Positions 1 to 10,784 of a stretch of 64,000 nucleotides of DNA are shown piece after piece (the first letter of the stretch is position 1; each line of letters begins with the position of its first letter). The DNA comes from Hemerocallis citrina (lineage: Eukaryota > Streptophyta > Magnoliopsida > Asparagales > Asphodelaceae). A program made the translations under genes and the position numbers. Under the pieces are notes generated by a model. It was not told the DNA's origin. It did no database searches and saw only the letters and a list, made by a program, of their open reading frames with translations. The stretch lies in NCBI GenBank assembly GCA_017893485.1, contig CM030360.1, positions 16,787,971 through 16,851,970 on the forward strand. Reading direction: 5' to 3'.

Positions 1-290
1 TGGGTCACTCTCTCCAAGGTGTCCTCGGCATAGTCCCGTATGCCTCCCACGCTCGACAGGGCAATAGGCTGCCGACCGAACGCCCCCGCTCTCTTCGACG
101 TTTCCACGATCGTGACCACGGCTTTACCCTTCTGGGACACCGCCGTGACATCCTTAGGCAGTTCGGCCACTTCGCCCTCCCTATCCGGACGTACGACGGT
201 CTGATCTATCGGCTCCACTACCTCCTTCCTTTTATCCCCTCGGCCAACGGCTTGCTCCGAGGCGGGGGTCTCATCCGTGATCTTAACCAT
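1..290 (-). CDS. Antisense extra ORF of Tat-1, N-terminal part (runs off the left edge)
   Basis: An uninterrupted minus-strand frame starts with ATG at 290-288 and stays open to the window edge (96 codons seen). The visible protein is charged and hydrophilic, rich in E, K, R and V, with no transmembrane segment and no motif I can name. The start is chosen because a TATA box and a CT-rich leader lie directly upstream on the same strand. The ORF is antisense to the LTR that ends at 3381. That is the layout described for extra antisense ORFs lying between pol and the 3' LTR of Tat-lineage Ty3/Gypsy elements, and it parallels the antisense gene at 20445-27855. Function is unknown; it could also be a host gene fragment. 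Confidence 0.5.
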   Translation of the reverse strand, partial: MVKITDETPASEQAVGRGDKRKEVVEPIDQTVVRPDREGEVAELPKDVTAVSQKGKAVVTIVETSKRAGAFGRQPIALSSVGGIRDYAEDTLERVT

Positions 291-500
291 TTTTTCTAAA
301 AGAGAAGGGAAAGGGACTGACCTTGAAGTGATAGGTACGGTCGGAAAGTTCGCCGGAGACAGGGAACGCTACTGCGACAGCTAGCACCACCACCAGAGAG
401 CTGAAAACTTCGAAGGCAAAGTGAAAATTGAAGAGAGAGAGTAAAAGTAAAAAATGAAACTTGGTCTAAGGGGGGGTGAAGATTTATAGTAAAATGGAAC
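291..500 (-). promoter_or_regulatory. Promoter and leader of the antisense ORF
   Basis: On the minus strand a TATA box (TATAAATC, 481-488) is followed by a CT-rich stretch (about 410-455) typical of plant transcription starts, then about 165 nt of leader before the ATG at 290. It points away from the LTR, so this element appears to carry a second promoter of opposite polarity. No other start codon intervenes in a good context. Confidence 0.5.
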
Positions 501-599
501 GTCCTTTGGACTTCCAAACGAAAGAGTGCGACTTTTGGGCTGCTCTCGAAACGTCGCGAAGGCCCAACACAACTGCCTTCTTCACCAAGTCAACTAGCT

Positions 600-2376
600 C
601 GGCGCCAGGGGATCTGAATCTGAACCATACACGATCCGAACCTGCCTGCAACAGAGTCCGGTCGGTTTCCGAGCAAGTGCCTTCCCGAGCCTGCAAACGG
701 AGAAAACTCACTTTCTCCTCAACTTTCGCGTAAAATCTCGATCAGACGGCCCAGATCTCGCCGAGAACACTAGACGACAAGATAGTGTTTTCTTGAGAAA
801 TGTGCCCGTCTTGGGATGCGCGCCATCATCCAACGGCTCGGGTTGCGTCTCGTCGCTCGGACGATTGAACCCTCGGACGCTCCACCTATGTCTAGAGGGA
901 ACGGGAAAAGTTTTGATTCAAAGTTTTAAGGCACCGCCCTCGGCGAGCACCCCCCGGGTCCCGGGTCTCGGTCGGTATTCCGCCGACCCCCAGGCCCCGG
1001 TCGAAAGCAGATCAACACTCAGAGATCGGGAGAAGCGCACCATTCCGAGTCAGTTGATTGCAACTGCGAAGGTTCGGCCTAAACTCGGGCAACAGAACCT
1101 TCACAGTTGCAAACAACTTGCCCGGAACGCCCTTCATTTCTTCCGGAAGTCCGAGCCATGATCTCCCCCGACGCTGGTACCCACGACGAGGCAGTCCGAG
1201 TCCGGAGAAGATCATGGTGGAAGAACGACCGCTCGTCCTTCCGAAGCAACTTACCCCTCGGATTCGGACATGGATCATCACCTCTTCCACCAAGGTCTCC
1301 GCCGAGCTCGGCACCCACTGCGGAGCAGCCAGAGTAGGCAGAAGATCTTGGTGGAGGAACGACCACCCGTCCTTCCGCGGTAGCTCATCCCTCGGGTCCG
1401 GACTATGGTCGTCACCACTCTTGCCTTATTCTCCCCCGCTCCTGACATCCACTTTGGGGCCGTCGGAAACGAGAGAAGGAAAAGGCGAGAGAGCGACCAC
1501 CCCTCCGAACCCCGAAGGAGAAGTTACCCAAGGCAAATACCACCGAGGTCTAAAACTCAACATTGTTGCGACTGAAATAACAAGGGGGATGGAGTACTTA
1601 TAGCCTGCCCTCCAAGACCTAGCCATTATGATCCTCGGAAGTTGAGACACCACGCATTGATTGAAGGAGTTATCCTTAATGACCTGGGGAAGGCGGAACG
1701 CCACACAAACCCCGAGGCACCATTAATGTCCTTGGGAACAGAATCATCTCGAGACAGTTCGCACCACGTCACCCAGCCTGCCGAGACCCCCTGTCTCCGG
1801 TCGGTTTCCGAGCAAGTGCCTTCCCGAGCTCGCAAATGGGGAAAATTCACTTTCTCCTCAAAAATCGCGCCTGATCTCGATCAGACGGCCTAGATCTCGC
1901 CGAGGACACTAAACGACAAGATAGTGTTTTCTCGAGAAATGTGCCCGTCTCGAGATGCACGTCGCCATCCGATGGCTCAGAGTGCGCCACGTCGCTCGGC
2001 CTGCCGAGACTCCCTGTCTTCGGTCGGCGGCCGAGCAAGTGCCTTTCCGAGCTCGCAAACGGAGAAAAAAGATACCGAGCTCTCACAACCGTTGGATCTT
2101 CCAAAAATTCGTGCCCTTGTTGATGAACGGTCCAGATTGCGCCACGTGCACTAAAAGACAAGATAGCGTTTTTTTGGGAAACACGCCACCATCCGATGGC
2201 TCAGGTTGCGCCACGTCGCTCGGAACACCGAACCCCCTAGTCTCCGGTCGGCAGCCGAGCAAGTGCCATTCCGAGCTCGCAAACGGAGAAAAAATCTGCC
2301 GAGCAATGAAGACCGTCAGATCTCTCAGAAAATCACGCTCGACGATGATCAGAGGTCCAGATCGATCAACGTCATA
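600..2376. repeat. Diverged duplicated blocks in the U3 side of the Tat-1 LTR
   Basis: Four related GC-rich blocks share the core GAGCAAGTGCC followed by CGAGC and GCAAACGGAGAAAA: about 640-860, 1770-2012, 2005-2225 and 2226-2376. The last three are tandem with a period of about 220 bp. The first lies about 0.9 kb away and shares about 220 bp with the second, including GACAAGATAGTGTTTTCT. Two further copies of a roughly 130-bp unit (GAAGATC, TGGTGGA, GAACGACC, CGTCCTTCCG) lie at about 1205-1330 and 1337-1410. ORFs that cross these blocks are not conserved between copies, so I treat the region as non-coding. A second minus-strand TATA-like site (TATAAGTA) lies near 1594-1601. Confidence 0.6.
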
Positions 2377-3381
2377 AATCGGTATTTAAAATCATTTTTA
2401 TTTATTTAAATCATTTTATTTGTTTAAAATTTGCGAAAAATTGCTAAAAATTCGGAAAAATTAATTAAAAATTGTAGAAGATAATTAAAAGTTCGGGGGT
2501 ATATTTTTGAGCCCCTGGACGAGCAATTATCACCTAGAATGTGCTATTAATGCCCCCGAACGATTAGTAAACACATCGCAAAATTAAATAAATAGTCCGA
2601 AAAAATAAATAAAACCCGCTAAATACTGAACATGACTAGAGAACAGCACATGGCATCAGGAAATCACCTCACTACCCCCTTTGAGATCCAAAATCCTCCA
2701 TTTGGACTCCGATACAACTCCACTAGCCACTAAAACAGTCAAACTACTCCTCAAAGGCTGATCACACTCAGTCTTTAGGAGTGGGGGGCTCGTGATATGG
2801 CTAAAAATGGGGTTAAATCGGAACCGTCCAAACTGGGCGCGAATCTTGAAGTTCGGGGGTAAAACGTTAATTTCACATACGAGTGGGTCCAAAGCGGGTA
2901 TCGGATCTTCTTATCACAAGATCCAACAACCCACGTACGGATCTACTCAGATCGGGTACGGGTCCCGACCCGAGGCGTACCCAGACCAACAAGAGACAGA
3001 TCAGGGCCACTGACTTGGTCAAGCCAGCAGGCCTGATTTGCTCTCACCGGGAATCAAGGAATGATTTCCTAAACAGACTGAGGATTTCACTCCCGGCTGT
3101 TACACAGGAAATTAGGCCCTTAAACAACTCCCCTGGCGACTATAAATACAACCCCTCTGCCTCCGTAACCAGGTTAATCACTTTTTCACCACTTAAGCTC
3201 TTTCTTAATCTTTTCTGATTACTGACAAGAGCGTCGGAGGGTGCGTCGCCAAAATCAACCCCGGTGTTTCGCACTTCCTTGCAGGTCGCGGCAGGAGCAA
3301 GAAGGCTGAGTCAACTGTTCAGGTTCTTCTCGGACTCACAAATTCTATATGTTTACCCCCACACCGAAATCAGCGGTAACA
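2377..3381 (+). mobile_element. Right part of the 3' LTR of Tat-1 (left limit uncertain)
   Basis: An AT-rich stretch (2377-2620) leads to a TATA box at 3141 and an R/U5 core, GCGTCGGAGGGTGCGTCGCC, then CCCCGGTGTTTC, ending in CACCGAAATCAGCGGTAACA at 3381. The same core and end occur in the LTRs ending at 41619 and about 47502; in the last of these a Tat-type ATTGGCRCCGTTT junction follows. Directly after 3381 the sequence becomes the middle of the Gypsy-1 5' LTR (compare 11578 onward), so this LTR end marks an insertion into Gypsy-1. Its upstream end must lie to the left of the window. Confidence 0.7.
3141..3148 (+). promoter_or_regulatory. TATA box of the Tat-1 LTR
   Basis: TATAAATA lies about 90 bp upstream of the conserved GCGTCGGAGGG segment that marks R/U5 in all three Tat-type LTRs of this window. 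Tat-3 has TATAAATG at 47178-47185. Tat-2 has only a degenerate CTAAATAC near 41282. Confidence 0.6.
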
Positions 3382-5471
3382 GTTTATTTTGAACAAGTTT
3401 TGTATGATATATGTTGAGTTGTGGAAAAAGGAAAAAATCTGTATTTTGTCGCTGATCTGTTTTGTTTGCTGTTTTGGACTGTCTTAAAGTCAGTATCTTA
3501 ATTTTGGTATAAAACATGGGTTTTATAGAATTTCATCTATTTTCAAGCCCCTTTGACCTTGCTTGATTTCGTTTTCGTATGACCGAGTTATGACTGTTTT
3601 ACTACATAGGTGTTGATCTTTTTCCGATTTTGTTTTTCGATGTTCTTGATGACTAAATGATTTTATTAACTGTGCTATACATATTATTTTGATCCAAAAC
3701 ATTGGTCAGTGATTCTTTATCTAGTTTGGGATTATCCAGAATTTTGGTGAATTTTATTGATGAGTTTTATGTGTTGTTTCATGCTCGTTTATGAAAACTA
3801 TACTTACTGTATTTTGCTTAATGTTCTGTAAAGAACCTTATTTTCACTATGATTCCTTTTACTGTATGAAAAATATTTTTAAAATATGAAAGTTAGTATA
3901 TTTTATCTATTTTTATATCCCTTTGACGGAATTGGATTTCGTTTCACTAGTTGCGAGATATCATAGTTTTCGTACAGCAGTGTTGGGAATTCCAGATTTG
4001 CCAAACTACCGTTTATTGATGTTTTCTTATTTTTGATGATGGATCTAATTTTACTGGAAAATTCTGAAACTTTATATTTAGATAATGGACATGTAGGGAA
4101 ATACCCCAGATTTTTTGTGGATTTATTTAATGAGTTTTGATGTTGTTTTCCTATTCTTGAATTCATTTTCCTAATTTCTGGCCGAACCTATTTTCTGTAT
4201 TCAAATCAGTTTTGAGCTATGTTTTTGTCAATTAATATTTGACTTATTTATATTCGCTGGATTCGTGTGGAAGTCTGTTATCTAGATCCTTCTACGGATC
4301 CAAATTTTCTTGTTTGTAACATTGAAAATCACTGTTTTACTACAGTATGGTCTTGCTGTCCTGAACTTGAGATTTTTCTATTTTTTTACTTTATGAGATG
4401 TCTTACATTCGTACATGTTTATCTTGCAACTTGAACATGCCATATCATCATGCCATGTTATTCTCGATACATTTTGTACATATACATGTTTGTGTGACAT
4501 TAATAATAAATAACCAAGTCGGAGTTTAAGGGACAGATCTAATAGTGGATAATTCAGAAATGTGTACTTGGAAGGGGATCCACTGATCCTACGTGATTAC
4601 TTGAGACTTGATACTTGCACGCATGACACGATAATTACCACTTGCACAACTTGACACGTGATTTCATGATACATGATACATGATACATGATACTTGGAGC
4701 TTGGAGCTCGATTACTTGACTTGTCCCCGAGTATACTATCCTCTATGGTCCACTATGAAATCTAAAGCGAAACTATTTTGATGTAGCAACCATGTCGTAT
4801 GGGATGCATGAAGTGCTACCTAGATAGTAATCACTACAAGACTTGATACATGATTACATGATACTTGACACTTGATGCATGTTTACATGATACTTGACTA
4901 CTTGACACTTGATTCATGCCATTTACACTAGTTCACTTTGCCATGCTAGTTGTTTATGTTGACATCATACTTATACCATGTTGCTAGTTAGTTCCCCCAT
5001 GTGCTTGTATCCTACATTATAAGTGGCCAGTAACTTGCAATTGACGGGTACTTGTTTTTCTCTTTTCCTCTTTCCTGCATTTGTTGAATTACAGATTTTG
5101 GAGAACAGGTTCCAGATGGTATCGAAGACATGAAGTATTAGTGCTGTATTTTATTAATATTATTTCTTGTAGCTTGCTTGAACAATAATGTATTTGAGAC
5201 TTGGATTTATTCTTGTATTTGGGCAATGTGACCCAAGACATTTGTTTTATTCAGATCATGACTATTTGAGATTAATATATTTTATTTCAAGTATTCTTGT
5301 TGGTATTTTGGCTCATTATGTGCATGTGGTTGATTCTTTTGCTTCCGACTCTGATGATTCTTGAGAATGTTGTAAAGATTTCTTGAACAACTTATGGATG
5401 ATGAAAATCATTTGCTGGGCTTTTGTTGCGTATCTGTATTCCATATTCTTTTTGGGAAGCGGGGCCTGACA
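3382..5471 (+). repeat. Gypsy-1 5' LTR, 3' two-thirds only
   Basis: It aligns along its length with 11578-13662 and ends in GGGGCCTGACA at 5471, against GGGGCGTGACA in the 3' LTR. The left edge abuts the Tat-1 LTR end. GTTTA at 3382-3386 against GTTGTA at 11578-11583 is compatible with a mutated 5-bp target duplication. The LTR segment equivalent to 10351-11577, which holds the promoter, is missing here. Confidence 0.85.
4590..4930 (+). repeat. Degenerate short-repeat array in the Gypsy-1 5' LTR
   Basis: Many variants of ACATGATACTTG, TGATACATGA and GACACTTGAT follow one another in this stretch. The 3' LTR copy carries the same array at about 12800-13110. It is a family-specific internal iteration with no coding potential. 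Confidence 0.7.
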
Positions 5472-5481
5472 GTATTTTTAG

Positions 5482-5496
5482 TGGTATCAGTGCACC
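5482..5496 (+). promoter_or_regulatory. Primer-binding site of Gypsy-1 (tRNA-iMet)
   Basis: TGGTATCAGTGCACC lies 10 bp after the LTR end. It matches the plant iMet primer complement TGGTATCAGAGCC with one or two mutations. Confidence 0.85.
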
Positions 5497-5648
5497 AGGT
5501 TTGGCTAATGTATTAGTTGCCTAATATATTCGACAAGCTTGGCTCGAACTGGAATCCGTGCAATATTTCACCAACCATGTATGCATAAATGAATCAAATA
5601 TTATCAACATTGATCTAGATGCTAACTATTTTTGGTTTTATGCAGACT

Positions 5649-6817
5649 ATGGCTCACATGGGTTCTACTTCTCATGATAGGGTGACCCGATTGAGGCGGT
5701 CACTGCGGTGCTTGAGCGCTTGATTAATCAGCAGCAGAACCATAGTGATTTGGTGATGGCTGCTTTGGAAGCCACTTGAGTTACTCTGCCTGTTGCGCCT
5801 AGGCAGGATGTTCTTCCTCCCTGCCCGGGAACGGTTACAGACTTTATGATGTTGCATCCCGATAGGTTTTCAGGCACTGAGACGCCTTTGGAGGCTGAAC
5901 AGTTGTTGATTCGGACAGAACAACTGCTTTTGGCAGCTAGAGTTGCTTATGCGGATCGTGTGGATGTGGTTACCATCCAGTTGGTAGACCTCGCTCATAT
6001 CTGGTGGAGGTCCGAGTCCGAAAGGCTCGAAAGACCGATCACTTGGGCCACTTTCACTAGGAGCTTCTTGGAGAAGTTCTTTCCTAGTAGCATCAAAGTT
6101 GAGATGGAGCAACAATTCTTAGCCCTGAAGCAGGTTGGTCGTTATTTCTAGTAATGGAATTTTGTTACATATTGTTCACGCAATGTTGTAACATAAGACT
6201 TTCTTGAAACATGGCTGCAGGTCTGTGGACGAGTACGCAACCGAATTTACGAGACTTAGCCGCTTCGCAGCCGTTCTTGTGGCGAACGAAGAGGATAGGG
6301 CTCGTAAGTTTATTTTGGGACTTGAGCGAGACATCAAGGTGCAACTTGTCTCTCTTCGCTTGCGTACCTACGCTGAGGCTCTTGAGGCAGCTAGGGCCCA
6401 GGAGCAGGCTCGTGGTGGACTGGCTTCTTCTCAGCGGACTGTTCCGCACTTAGTTGCTAGGTCTTCTGGTGGGCCTATTCGGAGACCTGTTCCAGCCCCT
6501 CCAGTTAGGGCAGCTCCTTTCTCTTCTGTGGGTCCTCCGAGAGTTGGTTTCTGTGACTTTTGCCGTCTTCCAGGGCATGAGCGCAAGGATTTCTGACCTA
6601 CCAATCGTCACTGTTTTGGATGTGGTGCTGCTGATCATTCGGTGCGGGATTGCCCACGGTTGGCTCCTCCAGCCAGAGGTCCTGTTCAGCCAGTTGCCGC
6701 AGCTCGTGGTCTAGTTAGACCGTCAGATTGTCGGTCAGAGTACCGTTGTTCCGAGGAGAGGTCAGGCTTTCCACCCGACTGCTGCAGATGCTAAGTCAGC
6801 TGAGGGTGTGGTTGCAG
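5649..6817 (+). pseudogene. gag: Gypsy-1 gag (broken)
   Basis: ATG at 5649 follows a strong acceptor-like TTTTATGCAG (5645). The Gag domain is recognisable from about 5838 (HPDRFSGTETPLEAEQ), through IWWRSESERL and FFPSSIKVEMEQQFLALKQ, and resumes at about 6224 with SVDEYATEFTRLSRFA and FILGLERDIKVQL. Two zinc knuckles follow: CDFC..GHE (about 6551) and CFGCGAADHSVRDC (6612-6653). An 80-90 bp insertion at about 6137-6223 interrupts the domain. There is a TGA at 5779, another in the first knuckle, and frameshifts near 6660-6720, so no full Gag can be made. The family role is to form the cytoplasmic virus-like particle and bind RNA. Confidence 0.85.
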
Positions 6818-6970
6818 GTATCTTTTGTTTTATTGTTTTATTGTTTGTTGTTTCTCTTTGTTTTTCTTCATTCCCTTGCTTTATTTCCTTCTGTTTGTTC
6901 TTCTACATTTTGTTTTTCCTCACCCCTGTTCAACCCTTCTTTTCCTCGTCTCTTTTGCTTTTTGTCTTAG
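6818..6970 (+). other. Intron at the gag/protease junction of Gypsy-1
   Basis: The donor is GTTGCAG|GTATCT and the acceptor TTGTCTTAG|ATGTTG, with a strongly T-rich body. Splicing joins a Gag tail (SAEGVVA) directly to the protease start (DVVLVCPFPT) in frame. The intron is 153 nt, a multiple of three, and has no stop in this frame, so an unspliced reading would insert 51 mainly hydrophobic residues. The equivalent position in Gypsy-2 and in the Copia element also carries a GT-AG intron. Confidence 0.75.
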
Positions 6971-9900
6971 ATGTTGTGCTTGTGTGCCCTTTCCCTACTC
7001 ATGTTCTGTTTGATTCTGGGGCAACCCATTCTTTTGTCTCCTCTCGATTTGTCGCTCGCCATCAGTTGGAGTGTAGCAACATGTCAGAGGCTTGGAACAT
7101 TATGACAGGTGGTGGAGTTGTCATTTGTTCCCGGGAGTGCAGGCAGTGTCCCGTGATTATTGGTAGCACAGAGTTCAAAGCCAATCTGATTGTAATTAGG
7201 AATTCGGGGTTCGACATTATTCTGGGTATGGATTGGTTGCGTGAAACCCATGCCATTATTAATTTTCGTGGTAAGAAAGTTGTATTCTAAATGCACAGAG
7301 TTTGAGTTCCATGCCGGGGATCTTCCCTTGGCCGAGCTGCAGTTGATCCGGAGGTTTGTGCGATGGAGTTGTATTCAGACTGTGAGGCAGCACCTCTAGT
7401 AGTTCGGAATTTCTTGGATATTTTTCTAGATGAGTTGCCTGGCTTACCCCCTGATAGAGAAGTGGAATTCAGTATTGATGTTCAGCCTGGAACAGTGCCG
7501 ATATCGAAGAGTCCCTACAGGATGGCACCGGTTGAGCTAGCAGAGCTTAAGGTGCAGATTCAGCAGTTGCTTGATTTGGATTTCATCAGACCTAGTGTTT
7601 CGCCTTGGGGTGCTCCGGTCTTTTTTGTTGACAAGAAGGATGGTGGTCGTCGACTGTGCATAGATTATCGAGAACTGAATAGAGTTACTATGAAGAATCA
7701 GTATCCGTTGCCCAGGATCGATGATTTGTTTGATCAGTTGAGTGGGGCTGCTACTTTTTTGAAGTTGGATCTTCGTTCTGGGTATCACCAAGTCAAGGTG
7801 AAGGCTGCAGATATACAGAAGACTACTTTCAGGACTAGATACGGGCACTATGAGTATCTTGTGATGCCGTTCGGAGTTACGAACGCGCCGACTGTATTCA
7901 TGAGTCTTATGAATCGGGTCTTCTCTTAGTTCTTGGACAGATTTGTGGTGGTCTTCATTGATGATATTTTGGTGTATTCTCAGAATCGGGAAGATCATGC
8001 TGAGCATCTTAGAGTGGTTCTGCAGACTTTGAGGGCGAATCAGCTCTATGGGAAACTTAGCAAGTGCGAGTTTTGGCTCGACAGGATTTCATTCTTGGGC
8101 ACATTATCTCAGGCAATGGTATTTCTGTGGATCCTGCCAAGGTTGAGGATGTGAAGGATTGGCCTATTCCTAAGTCAGTTTCTGTAGACAGGAGTTTTCT
8201 CAGTTTGGTTGGCTATTATCGGAAGTTCGTCCAAGATTTTTCGAAGATAGCAGGACCGTTGACTAAGTTGACTGGGAAGGATCAGAAGTTCTGTTGGTCT
8301 GATGAGTGTGATAGAGCTTTTGTTGAGTTGAAGAACAGATTGACGTCAGCACCTGTGTTGACTATTCCCGATGGTTCAGGTGGATTTGTAATTCACTGTA
8401 ATGCTTCTGATAAGGGTCTTGGAGCAGTTTTGATACAGAAGAGCCGAGTCGTTCTGTATGCATCGAGGTAGTTGAGGCCGCATGAGAAGAACTATCCGAC
8501 TCATGACTTGGAGTTAGCGGCAGTGATTTTTGCTTTGAAGTTGTGGAGACATTATTTACTTGGAGACCGAGTGGAGATCTTTACAGACCACAAAAGTCTC
8601 AAGTACGTCTTCACCCAGATGGAGTTAAACATGAAGCAAAGGCGTTGGTTGGAGCTTATGGCCGATTATGACATCAGTTTGCAATACCATCCTGGTAAAG
8701 TAAACTTGGTGCTAGATGCTTTGAGCAGGAGACCGACAGTTATGTTCTTCACTTAGCACAGGGATCTGATTGAGCAGATGAGGAGGTTGGAGTTGGAAGT
8801 TTTGTTGTCGAGTTCTGATCGGAGTTGTTTGGTGCTTCAGCTGTAGTCGTATCTTGTTGATCAGATTAAAGAGGCGCAGGCTAGTGATGCACAGTTGCAG
8901 AGATTTCGAGCTGAGGTCGAGTCTGGGTCCAGGACAGACATAGTTATTCATTCTGATGGGTCGCTTCATTTTGGGTCCAGATTATGTGTCCCGGAAGGTG
9001 ATATTCATCAGAGGTTGCTTGAGGAAGCCCATCAGTCATCATATTCTATCCATCCCGGCGGTACTAAGATGTATCAAGATTTGAAGCTTCATTTCTGGTG
9101 GCAGGGTATGAAAAGGGTTGTGGCTCAGTTTTTTGCTCAGTGTTTGATCTGCCACTAGGTTAAGGCAGAGCATCAGAGAACCGATGGACTTCTTCAACCG
9201 CTTCCTATTCCAGAGTGGAAGTAGGAACATATCACTATGGATTTTCTGACTGCTTTGCCGAGGAGTCCTAAAGGTCATAGTGCCATTTGGGTGATTATCA
9301 ACTGTTTGATGAAGAGTGCTCTCATTCCTTTACGTGTCGGGCAGTCTACTGAGAGCCTAGCTGAGAGGTACATGCAAGAGATTGTTATACTTCATGGGGT
9401 TCCAGTCAGTATTGTATCCGACAGGGATATGAGATTCAGATCTCAGTTCTGGGGGAGTCTTCAGAACAGTTTAGGAAGTAAACTAAAGTACATCACAGCT
9501 TTTCATCCCCAGACCGATGGACAGTCAGAGCGGACTATTCAGATTCTTGAGGACATGTTGAGGTCTTATATGCTTCAGTTTGGTGGGTCTTAGGAGGACC
9601 ATTTGCATCTCATACAGTTCTCATACAATAACAGCTTTCAAGCCAGTATTAAAGCTGCTCCGTTCGAGTGCAGATCGCCAGTGTGCTAGGATGACATTGG
9701 TGAGTGGAAGTTGTTGGGTCCGGAGTTGATCACCAAGACAGTTGATGCGGTGGTTCAGATCAAGAAGTACTTGCAGGCAGCTCAGGATAGGCAAAAGCGA
9801 TGGGCCGATGTCCATCGGAGAGCTTTGGAGTTTGGTGTTGGTGACCATATTTTCCTAAAGGTATCGCCGTGGTTCGGTGTCATTCGGTTCGGTGGTGGGG

Positions 9901-10256
9901 GCAAGCTTAGCCCTAGGTTTATTGGACTTTTTGAGATTTTGGAGCGAGTAGGCAAGGTGGCCTATCGTCATGCATTGCCGCCAGCTTTATCAGGAGTGCA
10001 CGATGTTTTTCATGTCTCACAACTCAGAAGATATATCCGAGATGAGAGCCACGTGATCGACTATTCTAAGTTGACCATTCGACCGGATTTGGCTTGTGAG
10101 ATTCCGCCAGTTGCTATTGTGGATCGGCAGGAGAAAGTGCTTAAGAACAAGGTCATAAAGTTGGTTCGCTTTGCTTGGAATCCTCGCTCGCCTGGTGAGT
10201 CGACTTGGGAGCTGGAGGAGGAGATTTAGCAGAAGTTTCCTCAATTGTTTGGGTAG
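6971..10256 (+). pseudogene. pol: Gypsy-1 pol: protease, RT, RNase H, integrase, degenerate chromodomain
   Basis: In order: aspartic protease (LFDSGATHSF, about 7006); RT from about 7513 ([34 protein letters not shown] about 7960); RNase H with THDLELAAV and [10 protein letters not shown] (to about 8740); integrase zinc region (HPGGTKMYQDL, CLICH); the catalytic core with VSDRDMRF and HPQTDGQSERT; then GKLSPRFIGLFEIL and a terminal VDRQEKVLKNKVIKLVRF, a CR-type chromodomain like those of Tekay/Del. The frame is broken by TAG at about 7927, 8469, 8755, 8845, 9157, 9222, 9591, 9688 and 10227, plus frameshifts near 7288 and 8090. Several stops replace a Q or W that is conserved in the family. 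Confidence 0.9.
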
Positions 10257-10332
10257 TTTTGTTTTGGTTTTTTTGGTTGTTTTGGGGTTACCCTATGTAT
10301 CTTCTTTTTGAATTCCGAGGACAAAATTCTTC

Positions 10333-10350
10333 TTGTTAGGTGGGTAGGAC
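10333..10350 (+). promoter_or_regulatory. Polypurine-type tract of Gypsy-1
   Basis: TTGTTAGGTGGGTAGGAC immediately precedes the TGTAACCCC start of the 3' LTR. This is the expected place for plus-strand priming, although the tract is interrupted by T and C. Confidence 0.6.
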
Positions 10351-10772
10351 TGTAACCCCTGTTTTTCATTTTTTGTATTTTTGGGTGTATTTTCGTTTTG
10401 GTGTATTTTTCTCTCTTGTATTTTTTCTGATCCGTATATTGGAATTGTTTTCGATATATATTCGTTTTATTTCATTTTTGAGCCTTTGTGTTGGATTGGT
10501 TGTCTCTTTTATTTTGTTCTTCAATATTTGTTCTTTCTTTCATTTTGTTCTTGTCCAATTTGTTTTTGTTCTTGGGTGTGTGTGTGGTGGTAATTGGATG
10601 TTATCCTTTTCCCAATCCTATTGTTTGATCCCTAATAAGATTTACCAACGCCAATTTAAATCCCCAACCCTATTTGTATTCCTTTTTAGTTGACCCAAAA
10701 TCCAAAACCCATTAATACAAATCCTACAACTACTCCTAATACCCATTAACCCATTAACCCACAACTAAACCC

Positions 10773-10784
10773 TATATATATAAA
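10773..10784 (+). promoter_or_regulatory. TATA box of the Gypsy-1 LTR
   Basis: TATATATATAAA lies about 25 bp before the AACCCTAACCC telobox-like start region and the C-rich leader. Its position about 0.4 kb into a 3.3-kb LTR implies that most of the LTR is transcribed leader. Confidence 0.55.

Noticed and set aside
6808..7000. Hydrophobic F/L-rich segment that looks like transmembrane helices
   Set aside because: It is the T-rich intron between gag and protease translated through, not a membrane protein.
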